Part shown: positions 45,210-53,524 of the stretch, one piece after another
How positions within the stretch are numbered: the first letter of the stretch is position 1
How the letters are laid out: the number at the start of each line of letters is the position of its first letter
Assembly (NCBI GenBank): GCA_051649305.1
Contig: JBOFGV010000125.1
Coordinates: 3,702 to 67,701, forward strand
Reading direction: 5' to 3'
DNA: 64,000 nt
Origin: JADCCX01 sp051649305
GTDB lineage: Bacteria > Pseudomonadota > Alphaproteobacteria > Rhizobiales > Beijerinckiaceae
Notes under the pieces: model-generated
The model's database searches: none
The model's input: the letters and a program-made list of their open reading frames with translations, nothing else
Told to the model about the DNA's origin: nothing
Position numbers and translations under genes: made by a program

Positions 45210-46433
45210 ATGACTTTTGACCAGAAAACAATACGCGATTACCTCACCATAACATCGGGTGTGTTTGGACGCCTTGCGATATCGGTTGTCTATTTTCTGA
45301 TCGTCGCCAATGTTCTGACTCTGGCTGAGTTTGGTGTTTTCGCAGCAATTTCGGCCTTGGGGCTGGTTATGTCCCGATTGCTGGCATTCGGGTTCATTTC
45401 GCCAGTCTACAGGGTGGCGACAGTGAAGCATCGTTTGCTCGGTGTTTATACCGGCGGATTGTTGATCTTCGCACTCTTCTCGCTGCCCATCATTGGCTTG
45501 CTGGCTTTTGGTCTGCATGCAGTCTTCTTCAAAGCGCAGATAGCGCTTTCGCTTTTTCTGCTGATCCTGGTTGCTGAAATCCTCTGCTGGCGTGTGGTTG
45601 AGTATGTCGTCATCATGCTCAATGGTTTGTCGCGGTTTGGAAAAGCAGCCAGTCTTGTCATTGCAGGCTCTGCGATGCGCACGCTTGCGGCGGTTGCCTT
45701 CTTCCTTTCGTCATCAAGGGGGCTTGATGTGTGGATTGGCTTTTATGTAGCCGCCAATGTCGCAACCTTGCTCATCGCACTGCTGGTGTTTGCGCCTCCC
45801 ATGCGGCTGCGCCTTGTCTGGAAGCTTTATCCGCGCAAGCTGCGCGATGCAGTCACAGCAGCACTCTCCGAATTGACATTCTATGTTCAGTCCGAGCTCG
45901 ACAAGTTGCTTGTCCTGACAATGGCGGGCGATAGAACGGCCGGTATCTACGCGATTGTCATGCGCCTTATTGATCTGACCGCCATTCCTGTCCGCAGTTT
46001 TAACCAGATGCTGGTGCAAAAACTGATGCGTGGAACACAGAAGGCGGTTTCTGCCAAACGGCAAATCACTATGGAGCTGGCGATAGCGGTCGTCTCAACC
46101 CTTGGCCTTGTCGGCTTTATTGTGCTGCTCTGGTTTTTCCCCACTGCCATGGGTGGCAACGTGGCACGCGCGGCACCGTTCCTGTTGCCCATGCTCGCCA
46201 TTCCGGCGTTGAGAAACCTCGTCGAGTATCAGGGTGAACTTCTGTATGCGCGTGAGCTGGTTGTGACACGGCTTTTGCTGCTGGCGACTTTGGCTGTTCT
46301 CAAGCTGGCTCTGATGGTTTTGCTGATCCAGCGCTATGGCCAGATCGAAGCCTGGGCATTGCCACTGAGTGCAGTGTTCTTCGTGCTCTACATCGTCTCT
46401 ACACTTGTGACTTATCGCCAGCTTTCGCGGTGA
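45210..46433 (+). CDS. Polysaccharide flippase-like membrane protein (Wzx/MATE-like)
   Basis: 407-residue protein with about twelve hydrophobic segments. The opening GVFGRLAISVVYFLIVANVLTLAEFGVFAAISALGL matches the oligosaccharide flippase (RfbX/PST) pattern, with the VQSELDKLLVLTMAGDRTAGIYAIVMRL region around residue 230. It should flip the lipid-linked repeat unit to the periplasm for the Wzy-like polymerase. It is read divergently from the xylanase gene and its last 35 bases overlap the convergent DUF6492 gene. Confidence 0.8.
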   Translation: MTFDQKTIRDYLTITSGVFGRLAISVVYFLIVANVLTLAEFGVFAAISALGLVMSRLLAFGFISPVYRVATVKHRLLGVYTGGLLIFALFSLPIIGLLAFGLHAVFFKAQIALSLFLLILVAEILCWRVVEYVVIMLNGLSRFGKAASLVIAGSAMRTLAAVAFFLSSSRGLDVWIGFYVAANVATLLIALLVFAPPMRLRLVWKLYPRKLRDAVTAALSELTFYVQSELDKLLVLTMAGDRTAGIYAIVMRLIDLTAIPVRSFNQMLVQKLMRGTQKAVSAKRQITMELAIAVVSTLGLVGFIVLLWFFPTAMGGNVARAAPFLLPMLAIPALRNLVEYQGELLYARELVVTRLLLLATLAVLKLALMVLLIQRYGQIEAWALPLSAVFFVLYIVSTLVTYRQLSR

Positions 46434-47322
46434 GTGTCTTGGTCAAATCCCTGAGGAGATTGGTCGACGTCTTGGTGAAGGATTGCACGCAGACAGCCAG
46501 CTGCTCCGGCTTCAGCTTTGCAACAAACAGCTTGAGCGCATCCTCTGTCATTGCCTCGCCATCCCAATAGGTCAGCGAAAGTGCGGAAGCAGCAGGCCAG
46601 TGCCCTTCCATTTTCATAACCTCGGCAACATAGGTGCCGTAGATCTGGTATTCCGAAAAAGTCCTGTGGCGCCCCACAGCAGTCACGACATCAGTACCGG
46701 TCATCTGTTCTATTCTTTGGAGCATCGACAGCGCATGATTGCGCCGCCAGCTGACAAGATTGTTGATGTAGCCATCAGCAGGAAATGCCGGTTCTGGCAA
46801 ACCAAGAAGGGTATGGGCTGATCTCGTCCAGAGAACGTGCTTTTCAAGGCCAGCGTCATCTTCACGGATTTCAGCCTTGGTCCTTTGCAGGCGCACTGTG
46901 TCCTTCTCAAGAAAAGCCTGAACACCAAAGGCGCGCACGAAAAAGCTGTCGCTGTCCGCCATAACGAGCACCGGCTCTGAAATGTGACGCGCCACCAGCA
47001 TCTTGCGCAGCTGCTGCACATGCCACCCGGTCATGGGCCAAACCTGATTGCGCAGGCCGGTGCTGATCCAGCGCCAACGCTTCCTTTTGTCAAACGGCTG
47101 ACGCACTGGCCTCAGCCAGGAAGGCAGCAACTGGCTGTCAAGGATAATGCTGCGCTTTTCATTTGCCAGCTCATGAAAAAGATGTTCGTCATGGTCAGCA
47201 ACAAGCAGATAGTGATGCCAGCTGCCTTGCGCCATGGCATCCATGCTCTCGCAAAGTAATTTGCAGCGCTCAAGGTCACCTTCATAGCTTGGTGTAATGA
47301 TGGCAAATGGCACATCACTCAT
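46399..47322 (-). CDS. DUF6492 family protein, probable glycosyltransferase-like enzyme
   Basis: 307-residue cytosolic protein. It opens DVPFAIITPSYEGDLERCKLLCESMD, GT-A-like, and has an acidic ADSDSFFVRAFG around residue 125 that resembles a DxD metal site. DUF6492 proteins recur in polysaccharide loci and are presumed transferases, without a firm reaction. Its start overlaps the wecG-like stop by 4 bases, so the two are coupled. Confidence 0.75.
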   Translation of the reverse strand: MSDVPFAIITPSYEGDLERCKLLCESMDAMAQGSWHHYLLVADHDEHLFHELANEKRSIILDSQLLPSWLRPVRQPFDKRKRWRWISTGLRNQVWPMTGWHVQQLRKMLVARHISEPVLVMADSDSFFVRAFGVQAFLEKDTVRLQRTKAEIREDDAGLEKHVLWTRSAHTLLGLPEPAFPADGYINNLVSWRRNHALSMLQRIEQMTGTDVVTAVGRHRTFSEYQIYGTYVAEVMKMEGHWPAASALSLTYWDGEAMTEDALKLFVAKLKPEQLAVCVQSFTKTSTNLLRDLTKTLTAKAGDKSQV

Positions 47323-48086
47323 AGGGGTTTTCCCAGCCCCATCCTGGTTTTCAGCACGCGAAAAAGAAACAGAGGATTGCCTAGGACGTAGCGCTCAAAC
47401 AGACGCTTTGGCTCTTGTAACAGGCGGAACAACCATTCCATGCGAAGGCTTCTCACCCAGAGCGGCGCGCGAGGAACTTCGCCGGCAATGAAATCAAACA
47501 ATGCGCCAACACCAATCGCCAGAGTGGCATGTTCCGCAGTGATACGTTGCGCAATAAACTCCTCTTGCCGTGGGTTGCCCATGGCAACCAGCAGGATATC
47601 GACAGGGGCTTGTTTGAGGGACTGCAGGAAGAGTTCTGTCTCTTCAGCCGTGGCAAAGCCGTGCTGAACGTTGTCAAAGACATGATGGGTGAAGTTTTTT
47701 TTCAGCACGTCACTGGCGCGTGCGGCAACACCCGGTGCGCTGCCCAGCATGGCGATGCGCAAAGGCTGGGTGGAATGCGCCAGCAACGCGGGTACAAAAT
47801 CAGTCCCGTTCAGGTTGGCTGCGAAAGGGCGGCCATACAAAATCCGTGCAGCAATATCGACGCCCAGCCCATCTGCCAGCACGATAAATTCTGAAAGGAC
47901 GCTTTTCAGTTTTGGATCGCTGTAGGCCAGATTGGCAGTATGGGCATTACAGAATGCCAGCTTGAGATGCTGTTTCAATCGGATCGCACGCTCAAGGCGA
48001 TCAAGCGCGGTTTCGCGCGATAGGTCGCTGATCGCAACACCGAAGAGAGACATGGATTGCCCCATGTCGTTATCCGGCAGTGCCAT
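47319..48086 (-). CDS. WecG/TagA/CpsF-family glycosyltransferase
   Basis: 255-residue GT26 enzyme that adds the second sugar (ManNAcA, ManNAc, Glc or similar) to a lipid-linked first sugar. Family features: LAFCNAHTANLAYSDPKL, VLADGLGVDIAARILYGRPFAANLNGTDFVPALL, and DILLVAMGNPRQEEFIAQR around residue 175. The start at 48086 (MALPDNDMG) has aggcgag just upstream; an alternative lies at 48104. The initiating phosphosugar transferase is not in the window. Confidence 0.9.
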   Translation of the reverse strand: MALPDNDMGQSMSLFGVAISDLSRETALDRLERAIRLKQHLKLAFCNAHTANLAYSDPKLKSVLSEFIVLADGLGVDIAARILYGRPFAANLNGTDFVPALLAHSTQPLRIAMLGSAPGVAARASDVLKKNFTHHVFDNVQHGFATAEETELFLQSLKQAPVDILLVAMGNPRQEEFIAQRITAEHATLAIGVGALFDFIAGEVPRAPLWVRSLRMEWLFRLLQEPKRLFERYVLGNPLFLFRVLKTRMGLGKPL

Positions 48087-48287
48087 GGTCTCGCCTGAAT
48101 GCACGGAGCTTCGCCTTTTGTGTGAAAATATGATCTTTGCGATAGCGCATACGAACGCGGGTTGGCCAGCATATCTTGCAACTATGCTTACCTTGCAGGG
48201 CTTTATTGCCGGTTTTGTTGCGTGTACGGCGAAAACAATCAGCGTTCGGACTGGTCAAGCACATGTCCCACCCCTTAGGATCAACGC

Positions 48288-49154
48288 ATGGATATGCGTG
48301 TTGCACAACCGAAACAAAGGGCGGGTTCTCCGGCTCTGTCTGAGCCAGAGCTGGAACGGGCCCGTGGATCGCTTGGACTGGTTGTTGCTGCGAGCGGCGA
48401 GGACCAGCACATCGTAGACCTTCGTCAGTCCGGCTGCGGGCGACTGCTGTTTCCTGCGATCCCCGTTCGTGAGCCACTGGAAGCCGTTGTCGTCAATACG
48501 GCTGGTGGATTGACCGGAGGCGACAGGTTCGATCTGACGGTTCGCCTGAAGAAAAATGCGAAAGCGGTTGTCACCACACAGGCCTGCGAGAAAATCTATC
48601 GATCCAGCGGAAAGCCAGCGCTTTTGTCTTCCAAGATTCATCTTGAGGACACTGCGAACTTGCTCTGGTTGCCGCAGGAAACAATCCTGTTTGATCATTC
48701 GTCGCTCAACCGCTCCCTTTCCGTCGATATGACCGGCAATGCGCGTCTTCTCGCCGCTGAGGCGGTCATTCTCGGACGTCAGGCCATGGGCGAGGTGCTG
48801 ACAGAAGCGCGGTTTGCGGACCGCTGGCGCATTCGCCGTGATGGCAAACTGGTTTTTGCTGAAGACATGATGATGCAGGCTGACTGGGCGAAGGGGTTTC
48901 AGGCGAAGGCTGCCTTGGGAACTTCCACTGCTGCTTTGGCAACAATTGCTCTTGTTGCACCCGATGCCGAGAAACAACTGCAACTGGCGCGAGACTTGCT
49001 GAATCAACCAGAGTGTGAAGGCGGAGCGTCGGCTTTTGATGGCATGCTGATCATCCGTCTTCTCGCCTCATCAGGTCTTGCCTTGCGCCAGTCTCTGGTG
49101 CCAATACTTGAATTACTGTCTGGTCAGCGACTGCCGCGAGTCTGGATGACGTGA
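48288..49154 (+). CDS. ureD: Urease accessory protein UreD
   Basis: 288-residue member of the UreD (UreH) scaffold family that binds urease apoenzyme during nickel insertion. Recognisable motifs: VVVNTAGGLTGGDRFDLTVRL around residue 65, TQACEKIYRSSG, and NLLWLPQETILFDHSSLNRSLSVDM. It heads the urease operon, 16 bases before ureA, and is read divergently from the wecG-like gene. Confidence 0.92.
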   Translation: MDMRVAQPKQRAGSPALSEPELERARGSLGLVVAASGEDQHIVDLRQSGCGRLLFPAIPVREPLEAVVVNTAGGLTGGDRFDLTVRLKKNAKAVVTTQACEKIYRSSGKPALLSSKIHLEDTANLLWLPQETILFDHSSLNRSLSVDMTGNARLLAAEAVILGRQAMGEVLTEARFADRWRIRRDGKLVFAEDMMMQADWAKGFQAKAALGTSTAALATIALVAPDAEKQLQLARDLLNQPECEGGASAFDGMLIIRLLASSGLALRQSLVPILELLSGQRLPRVWMT

Positions 49155-49170
49155 ACGGGATAGCTTTGAT

Positions 49171-49473
49171 ATGAACCTTACGCCGCGCGAAAAAGACAAA
49201 CTGCTGATTGCGACTGCTGCCATGGTGGCGCGGCGCCGTCTGGAGCGAGGCGTGAAGCTCAACTATCCGGAAGCCATTGCACTGATCACGGATTTCGTCG
49301 TGGAAGGCGCCAGGGATGGCCGCACAGTGGCTGATCTCATGCAGGCCGGTGCCAAGGTTATCACGCGCAAACAGGTTATGGAGGGCATAGCAGAGATGAT
49401 CTCCGATATTCAGGTTGAGGCGACCTTTCCCGACGGCACAAAGGTTGTGACTGTGCATGATCCCATCCGGTGA
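49171..49473 (+). CDS. ureA: Urease gamma subunit
   Basis: 100-residue structural subunit of urease, exactly the family length. It opens MNLTPREKDKLLIATAAMVARRRLERGVKLNYPEA and contains GARDGRTVADLMQ and IQVEATFPDGTKVVTVHDPI. It is a separate chain from UreB, as in most Proteobacteria. Two unrelated exported-protein genes separate it from ureB. Confidence 0.96.
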   Translation: MNLTPREKDKLLIATAAMVARRRLERGVKLNYPEAIALITDFVVEGARDGRTVADLMQAGAKVITRKQVMEGIAEMISDIQVEATFPDGTKVVTVHDPIR

Positions 49474-49474
49474 A

Positions 49475-50020
49475 ATGATGGGCGGATTGCACAGGATTTG
49501 TGCAGTGATTGTGGTGGCTCTTTTGCTTGCCACAACCGCTTTTGCCCATCCCGGCCATTCACCAACAGAAGACCGCTCCGTCGAGAACCGCGATTACTGG
49601 ATCGAACGTGGCGCGCAGGCGCATGGTGGTTTTGGCTCGTTGATTGCACTGGGAATTCGCATTGGAGACGATGCAATGAAGCAATTGCTCGCCGAACGGC
49701 GCGAACTGGACGTGACCTATTATAACGGAAAAACAGCTCCATGCCCCTGTGTGGTGGATGGCATTGGCGTTGTTACCATGGCTTCTCTCGGGCAGGGGAC
49801 CATGCGGCTTGCTGCGGAACCCGCCGCAGACGGCCTTTTTGGCCGCGTGATTTTCCGGCATCGCAAAACGGGTGCGATGGTTGAGTATTCCATCCCTGTG
49901 AGTGTTGCGCCGCTTATGGTCAGCGCCAACTCGCACCCGCCTGTAAAGCGCTGGGACATCGTGATGGATGCTGCAGAAAGCACCCTGTTTTCAAGATTAC
50001 CTGTCAAGACTTCCAACTGA
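49475..50020 (+). CDS. Exported FmdE-like protein encoded inside the urease operon
   Basis: 181-residue protein with a signal peptide (MMGGLHRICAVIVVALLLA, cleavage after TAFA) and a mature His-containing start (HPGHSPTED). The body resembles formylmethanofuran dehydrogenase subunit E-like (FmdE) domains: HGGFGSLIALGIRIGDDAMKQL takes the place of the HGHxCPGxxLG helix, and APCPCVVDGIGVVTMASLGQGTM matches the C-x-DA-x-TGCT-x-GKGN strand, with a CPC pair. The assignment is from pattern reading only. It starts one base after ureA and is followed 10 bases later by the mini HupE-like gene, so it is part of the urease transcript. A periplasmic metal-binding, perhaps nickel, role is an inference. 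Confidence 0.6.
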   Translation: MMGGLHRICAVIVVALLLATTAFAHPGHSPTEDRSVENRDYWIERGAQAHGGFGSLIALGIRIGDDAMKQLLAERRELDVTYYNGKTAPCPCVVDGIGVVTMASLGQGTMRLAAEPAADGLFGRVIFRHRKTGAMVEYSIPVSVAPLMVSANSHPPVKRWDIVMDAAESTLFSRLPVKTSN

Positions 50021-50030
50021 GGATATGATG

Positions 50031-50252
50031 ATGAAGACCGCTCTCAACAGATTTGCCTGCACCTTGGCATTGCTTGCTGTGCCTACAGCTGCTTTTGCCC
50101 ATGCAGGCGATCATTCGCACTTCTCTATGAGTGCGCTGATGTCGCATCTCATGGAGTGGGATCATCTTGCGATGATCGCTGGTGCCGCTGTGCTTGCAAT
50201 CGTAGTGTTCCGGCGCTTCCGCAATCGCAACAACCAGTCCGGGGCGAAATAA
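50031..50252 (+). CDS. Single-helix HupE/UreJ-like mini-protein
   Basis: 73-residue protein with a signal peptide (ending PTAAFA), a His-rich start of the mature chain (HAGDHSHFS), the segment SHLMEWDHLAMIAGAAVLAIVVF, and a basic tail FRRFRNRNN. The DHLAM pattern at the start of the helix echoes the HP-x-x-G-x-DH-x-x-x-M motif of HupE/UreJ nickel permeases, but only one of their several helices is present. The ATG at 50031 is best spaced from tgagga; ATGs at 50025 and 50028 are alternatives. It sits 2 bases before ureB. A nickel-handling role is inferred. Confidence 0.5.
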   Translation: MKTALNRFACTLALLAVPTAAFAHAGDHSHFSMSALMSHLMEWDHLAMIAGAAVLAIVVFRRFRNRNNQSGAK

Positions 50253-50254
50253 CC

Positions 50255-50593
50255 ATGGCTTCCAAAGCGCGCAGCAGCACCGGCGGCATAGTGCCTGGCG
50301 AGATTTTTCCTGCCGAGGGCGATATCGAGATCAATGCTGGCCAATCCGAGATCAAGCTGGTTGTTGCCAACACTGGCGACAGGCCTATTCAGGTCGGCAG
50401 CCATTATCATTTCTTCGAGACGAACGAAGGCCTGAGCTTTGATCGCCAGAAGGCGAGGGGCATGCGGCTTGATATTGCGTCTGGTACAGCGGTGCGTTTT
50501 GAGCCGGGCCAAAGCCGCGAAGTGCGGCTGGTGCCGCTAAGGGGGGCGCGGAAGGCGTTTGGTTTCAGAGGTGATGTGATGGGGCAGCTTTAA
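50255..50593 (+). CDS. ureB: Urease beta subunit
   Basis: 112-residue structural subunit. GIVPGEIFPAEGDIEINAG is the usual opening, followed by VVANTGDRPIQVGSHYHFFETNEGLSFDRQKARGMRLDI and AVRFEPGQSREVRLVPLRG, all canonical for UreB. The ATG at 50255 lies 2 bases after the mini HupE-like stop; the frame is open further back but only through that gene. A palindromic element separates it from ureC. Confidence 0.95.
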   Translation: MASKARSSTGGIVPGEIFPAEGDIEINAGQSEIKLVVANTGDRPIQVGSHYHFFETNEGLSFDRQKARGMRLDIASGTAVRFEPGQSREVRLVPLRGARKAFGFRGDVMGQL

Positions 50594-50633
50594 GGTGATC
50601 TTTTCTTTCATCGATGTTGACCGGATCAAGCAC

Positions 50634-50756
50634 CTTCCTCCCCTAGAAAGGGGGAGGTCGTTCCGCAGGAACGGGTGGGGGTTGATAGCTCGCTTTTTCG
50701 GCGTCATCGTGCTGTCAACCCCCACCCTGACCCTCCCCCTTTCTGGGGGAGGGAAG
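50634..50756. repeat. Large palindromic intergenic element between ureB and ureC
   Basis: About 123 bases folding into a long stem. The outer arms 50634-50657 and 50732-50756 are complementary except for one bulged C and one mismatch. The inner arms ggtgggggttga (50674-50685) and tcaacccccacc (50715-50726) also pair. The C/G-rich arms around agaaaggg look like mobile REP-type elements that are dispersed in many proteobacterial genomes. It could modulate ureC expression or mRNA stability. Confidence 0.75.
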
Positions 50757-50795
50757 CACGCAGTTTTCCAAAACTACTGATCCGGAGATCAGACC

Positions 50796-52508
50796 ATGCC
50801 CACCCGTATCCCACGCGCCGCCTATGCCGCCATGTTTGGCCCCACCACGGGAGACCGTGTGCGCCTTGCTGACACCGATCTCATTGTCGAGGTGGAAAAG
50901 GACTTCACGATTTACGGTGAAGAGGTGAAGTTCGGCGGCGGCAAGACCATCCGCGATGGCATGGGGCAGGGGCAGGCCACACGGGCCGAGGGCGCTGTTG
51001 ATACCGTTATCACCAATGTGCTGATTATCGATCACTGGGGCATTGTGAAAGCTGACGTGGGCCTGAAAGGCGGGCGTATTGTCGGCATCGGCAAGGCGGG
51101 CAACCCGGATACGCAGCCCGGCATTGATATCATCATTGGACCCGGCACAGACGCCATTGCGGGCGAAGGCAAGATCCTCACCGCTGGCGGCATCGACACG
51201 CATATCCATTACATCTGCCCGCAGCAGATAGATGATGCGCTGATGTCCGGCGTCACCACCATGCTGGGCGGTGGCACAGGTCCATCCACCGGCACCAACG
51301 CCACTACATGCACGCCGGGGCCATGGCACTTGGAGCGCATGATCCAGGCGGCGGAAGCCTTTCCGATGAACCTCTCCTTCGCCGCCAAAGGCAATGCCGC
51401 TTTGCCCGGCGCGCTGATCGAGCAGATCGAAGCGGGTGCATCCTGCATGAAACTGCATGAGGACTGGGGCACGACGCCTGCCGCCATCGACAACTGCCTG
51501 TCCGTGGCGGACGACTACGATGTGCAGGTGATGATCCACACCGACACATTGAACGAGTCTGGCTTTGTGGATGACACGCTCCGCGCCTTCAAGGGCCGCA
51601 CGATCCATGCCTTCCACACGGAAGGCGCTGGCGGCGGCCATGCGCCGGATATTATCAAGGTGGCGGGCTTTGCCAATGTCATCCCGTCTTCCACCAACCC
51701 GACGATGCCTTACACCGTGAACACACTGGAAGAGCACCTCGATATGCTGATGGTCTGTCACCATCTCGACAGCTCGATTCCCGAAGACATCGCCTTCGCC
51801 GAAAGCCGCATTCGCAAGGAGACGATTGCTGCTGAAGACGTGCTGCATGATATGGGCGCGCTTTCCATCATGGCGTCTGACAGCCAGGCCATGGGCCGCG
51901 TGGGTGAGGTGATCATCCGCACATTGCAGACCGCACACAAGATGAAGCAGCAGCGCGGGAAGCTCTCGGAAGATACTGCAAACGCTGATAATTTTCGCGT
52001 CAAACGCTACATGGCAAAGGTGACGATCAATCCAGCGATTGCCCATGGCCTGTCAGCGCATATCGGCTCAATCGAAGTGGGCAAGCTGGCGGACCTCGTG
52101 CTGTGGTCGCCTGCCTTCTTCGGTGTGAAGCCCGATCTCGTGCTGAAGATGGGCACCATCGCTGCCGCTGCGATGGGTGATCCCAACGCGTCCATTCCCA
52201 CACCTCAGCCAGTGCACTACCGCCCGATGTTTGGTGCCTTCGGCAAGTCGCTCACCCGCTCCTCCGTGGTGTTTGTGTCGGAAGCCTCCATCGCCAAGGG
52301 CATCGCGGGCAAATACGGCACAGATAAGCTGATGCTGCCGGTGAAGAACACGCGCGGCGGCATTTCCAAAGCTTCGATGATCCACAACGCGGCCACGCCG
52401 GATATCACGGTTGATCCCGAGACATACGAGGTGCGGGCGAATGGCGAGTTGCTGACGTGCAAACCGGCGAGCGTGCTGCCGATGGCGCAGAGGTATTTTT
52501 TGTTTTGA
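50796..52508 (+). CDS. ureC: Urease alpha subunit (catalytic)
   Basis: 570-residue catalytic subunit hydrolysing urea to ammonia and carbamate at a dinickel site. Hallmarks: GPTTGDRVRLADTDL near residue 11, the nickel ligands in GGIDTHIHYICPQQ, the Lys to be carbamylated in CMKLHEDWG (residue 219), HTDTLNESGF, HTEGAGGGHAPDI, and the flap MVCHHLDSSIPED with the catalytic His pair at 322-323. Full length with no defect. Accessory genes ureE, ureF and ureG do not follow as they usually do. Confidence 0.97.
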   Translation: MPTRIPRAAYAAMFGPTTGDRVRLADTDLIVEVEKDFTIYGEEVKFGGGKTIRDGMGQGQATRAEGAVDTVITNVLIIDHWGIVKADVGLKGGRIVGIGKAGNPDTQPGIDIIIGPGTDAIAGEGKILTAGGIDTHIHYICPQQIDDALMSGVTTMLGGGTGPSTGTNATTCTPGPWHLERMIQAAEAFPMNLSFAAKGNAALPGALIEQIEAGASCMKLHEDWGTTPAAIDNCLSVADDYDVQVMIHTDTLNESGFVDDTLRAFKGRTIHAFHTEGAGGGHAPDIIKVAGFANVIPSSTNPTMPYTVNTLEEHLDMLMVCHHLDSSIPEDIAFAESRIRKETIAAEDVLHDMGALSIMASDSQAMGRVGEVIIRTLQTAHKMKQQRGKLSEDTANADNFRVKRYMAKVTINPAIAHGLSAHIGSIEVGKLADLVLWSPAFFGVKPDLVLKMGTIAAAAMGDPNASIPTPQPVHYRPMFGAFGKSLTRSSVVFVSEASIAKGIAGKYGTDKLMLPVKNTRGGISKASMIHNAATPDITVDPETYEVRANGELLTCKPASVLPMAQRYFLF

Positions 52509-53431
52509 GGGGGCACTTCAGAAAAGGAACAAAGCAGGCTTCGCTGGCGCTTGCTTTTTGTCTTTTGCTACCATGCTTGGCATTGGCCGCGCATCATTGC
52601 AAATGGACTGGCGGCGGATTTCCATACGCAGAATTCGAAATTGGGTCGAAAGAGCTACCGAAGACTGAGCAAACCCCGCACGCACCGGTAGCCTTGTCCG
52701 ATTTTGAAAATTTCCGGCGGGCGTTCAAGACCTTCGAAGTTGGTAATCAGGACGCAGAGAGCAGTCAGCAGCGCGTGCATCCCCGAAGATTGAACTATCG
52801 CTTGAAAACAGTTGATAGTCGTTGCCGTCTGCATCCACTGGGCTATCACGCTTCAGCTGTCTTGAGTTGTGATTTTTTGCAAAACCTCGGGACAATCAGC
52901 GGGCTTATGCATCTTGGCAATTCGAAAGACACAGAGGTTGCGGCAAAAGGATTCGCACAAATGAAGGGTTTTAAACTTCATAATTTCTCGACCTGGCATG
53001 AGCAGCATTACGATTTAATTGAAGATAGGGACGACCCAATTGAAGTCGAAATCGATGGAATGCGGGGTTCAGCCCTCTATCAACGCACTTATTTGCAGGG
53101 GCGGCGAGCGCACGATGTAATCTCTTTCGCTGTTCATGACGGTTGCGCCGGACTTTACATGCGTTTGGAGTCAATTGCTGCCGACATTGGAGAAGCAGAA
53201 TTTTTCGTCCACAATGTCGCTCTTGCAATAGCTTTTGAGAAGCTGAATGATGTGGAGAATCGGGAAGCTTACAAGCGCGATGCTGAGACCTATAGGCAAT
53301 GGGAAATGGAGCAAGCCATGAGCCGATCTGCGCAACGACCATTGTTGCCGTCGGAGGCAGGTGTACCGCCTGTCGGGCCACCGTTGCCGCTCCTAAAACG
53401 CACTCTTCCGTTGATGCTGTTGCCACGGTAA
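52505..53431 (+). CDS. Unrecognised exported protein following ureC
   Basis: About 308 residues if the TTG at 52505, overlapping the ureC stop, is the start; the frame is open to 52457 inside ureC and the true start is uncertain. A signal peptide is likely (KQASLALAFCLLLPCLALAA). The mature part is acidic and aromatic, with four or more Cys and no recognised motif; the C-terminal 25 residues are rich in Pro and Leu. Base composition is lower in GC and codon use differs from the urease genes (many aat/gaa/att codons). It occupies the place where ureE would be expected, suggesting an insertion or rearrangement. Confidence 0.6.
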   Translation: MRGHFRKGTKQASLALAFCLLLPCLALAAHHCKWTGGGFPYAEFEIGSKELPKTEQTPHAPVALSDFENFRRAFKTFEVGNQDAESSQQRVHPRRLNYRLKTVDSRCRLHPLGYHASAVLSCDFLQNLGTISGLMHLGNSKDTEVAAKGFAQMKGFKLHNFSTWHEQHYDLIEDRDDPIEVEIDGMRGSALYQRTYLQGRRAHDVISFAVHDGCAGLYMRLESIAADIGEAEFFVHNVALAIAFEKLNDVENREAYKRDAETYRQWEMEQAMSRSAQRPLLPSEAGVPPVGPPLPLLKRTLPLMLLPR

Positions 53432-53501
53432 GTCTGGCGTCAAGAATTCGCTTCAAACCTTAGCATGCTTCACCACGCTCACCGCATTTAGCGCAACTTC
53501 C

Positions 53502-53520
53502 TTCTCCCCTTGCGGGAGAA
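53502..53520. terminator. Hairpin between convergent genes, possible bidirectional terminator
   Basis: Arms TTCTCCC and GGGAGAA with a five-base loop, located between the convergent ends of the orphan exported gene and the TAXI gene. There is no strong T-run, so termination is uncertain. It may instead be a minimal REP-like palindrome, as the C/T-rich arms resemble those of the larger elements near 35.2 and 50.7 kb. Confidence 0.4.
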
Positions 53521-53524
53521 AGAA

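Noticed and set aside
50715..52046. Minus-strand open frame of 443 codons opposite ureC
   Set aside because: Antisense of the highly conserved ureC; composition is typical of a shadow frame and it starts nowhere sensible.
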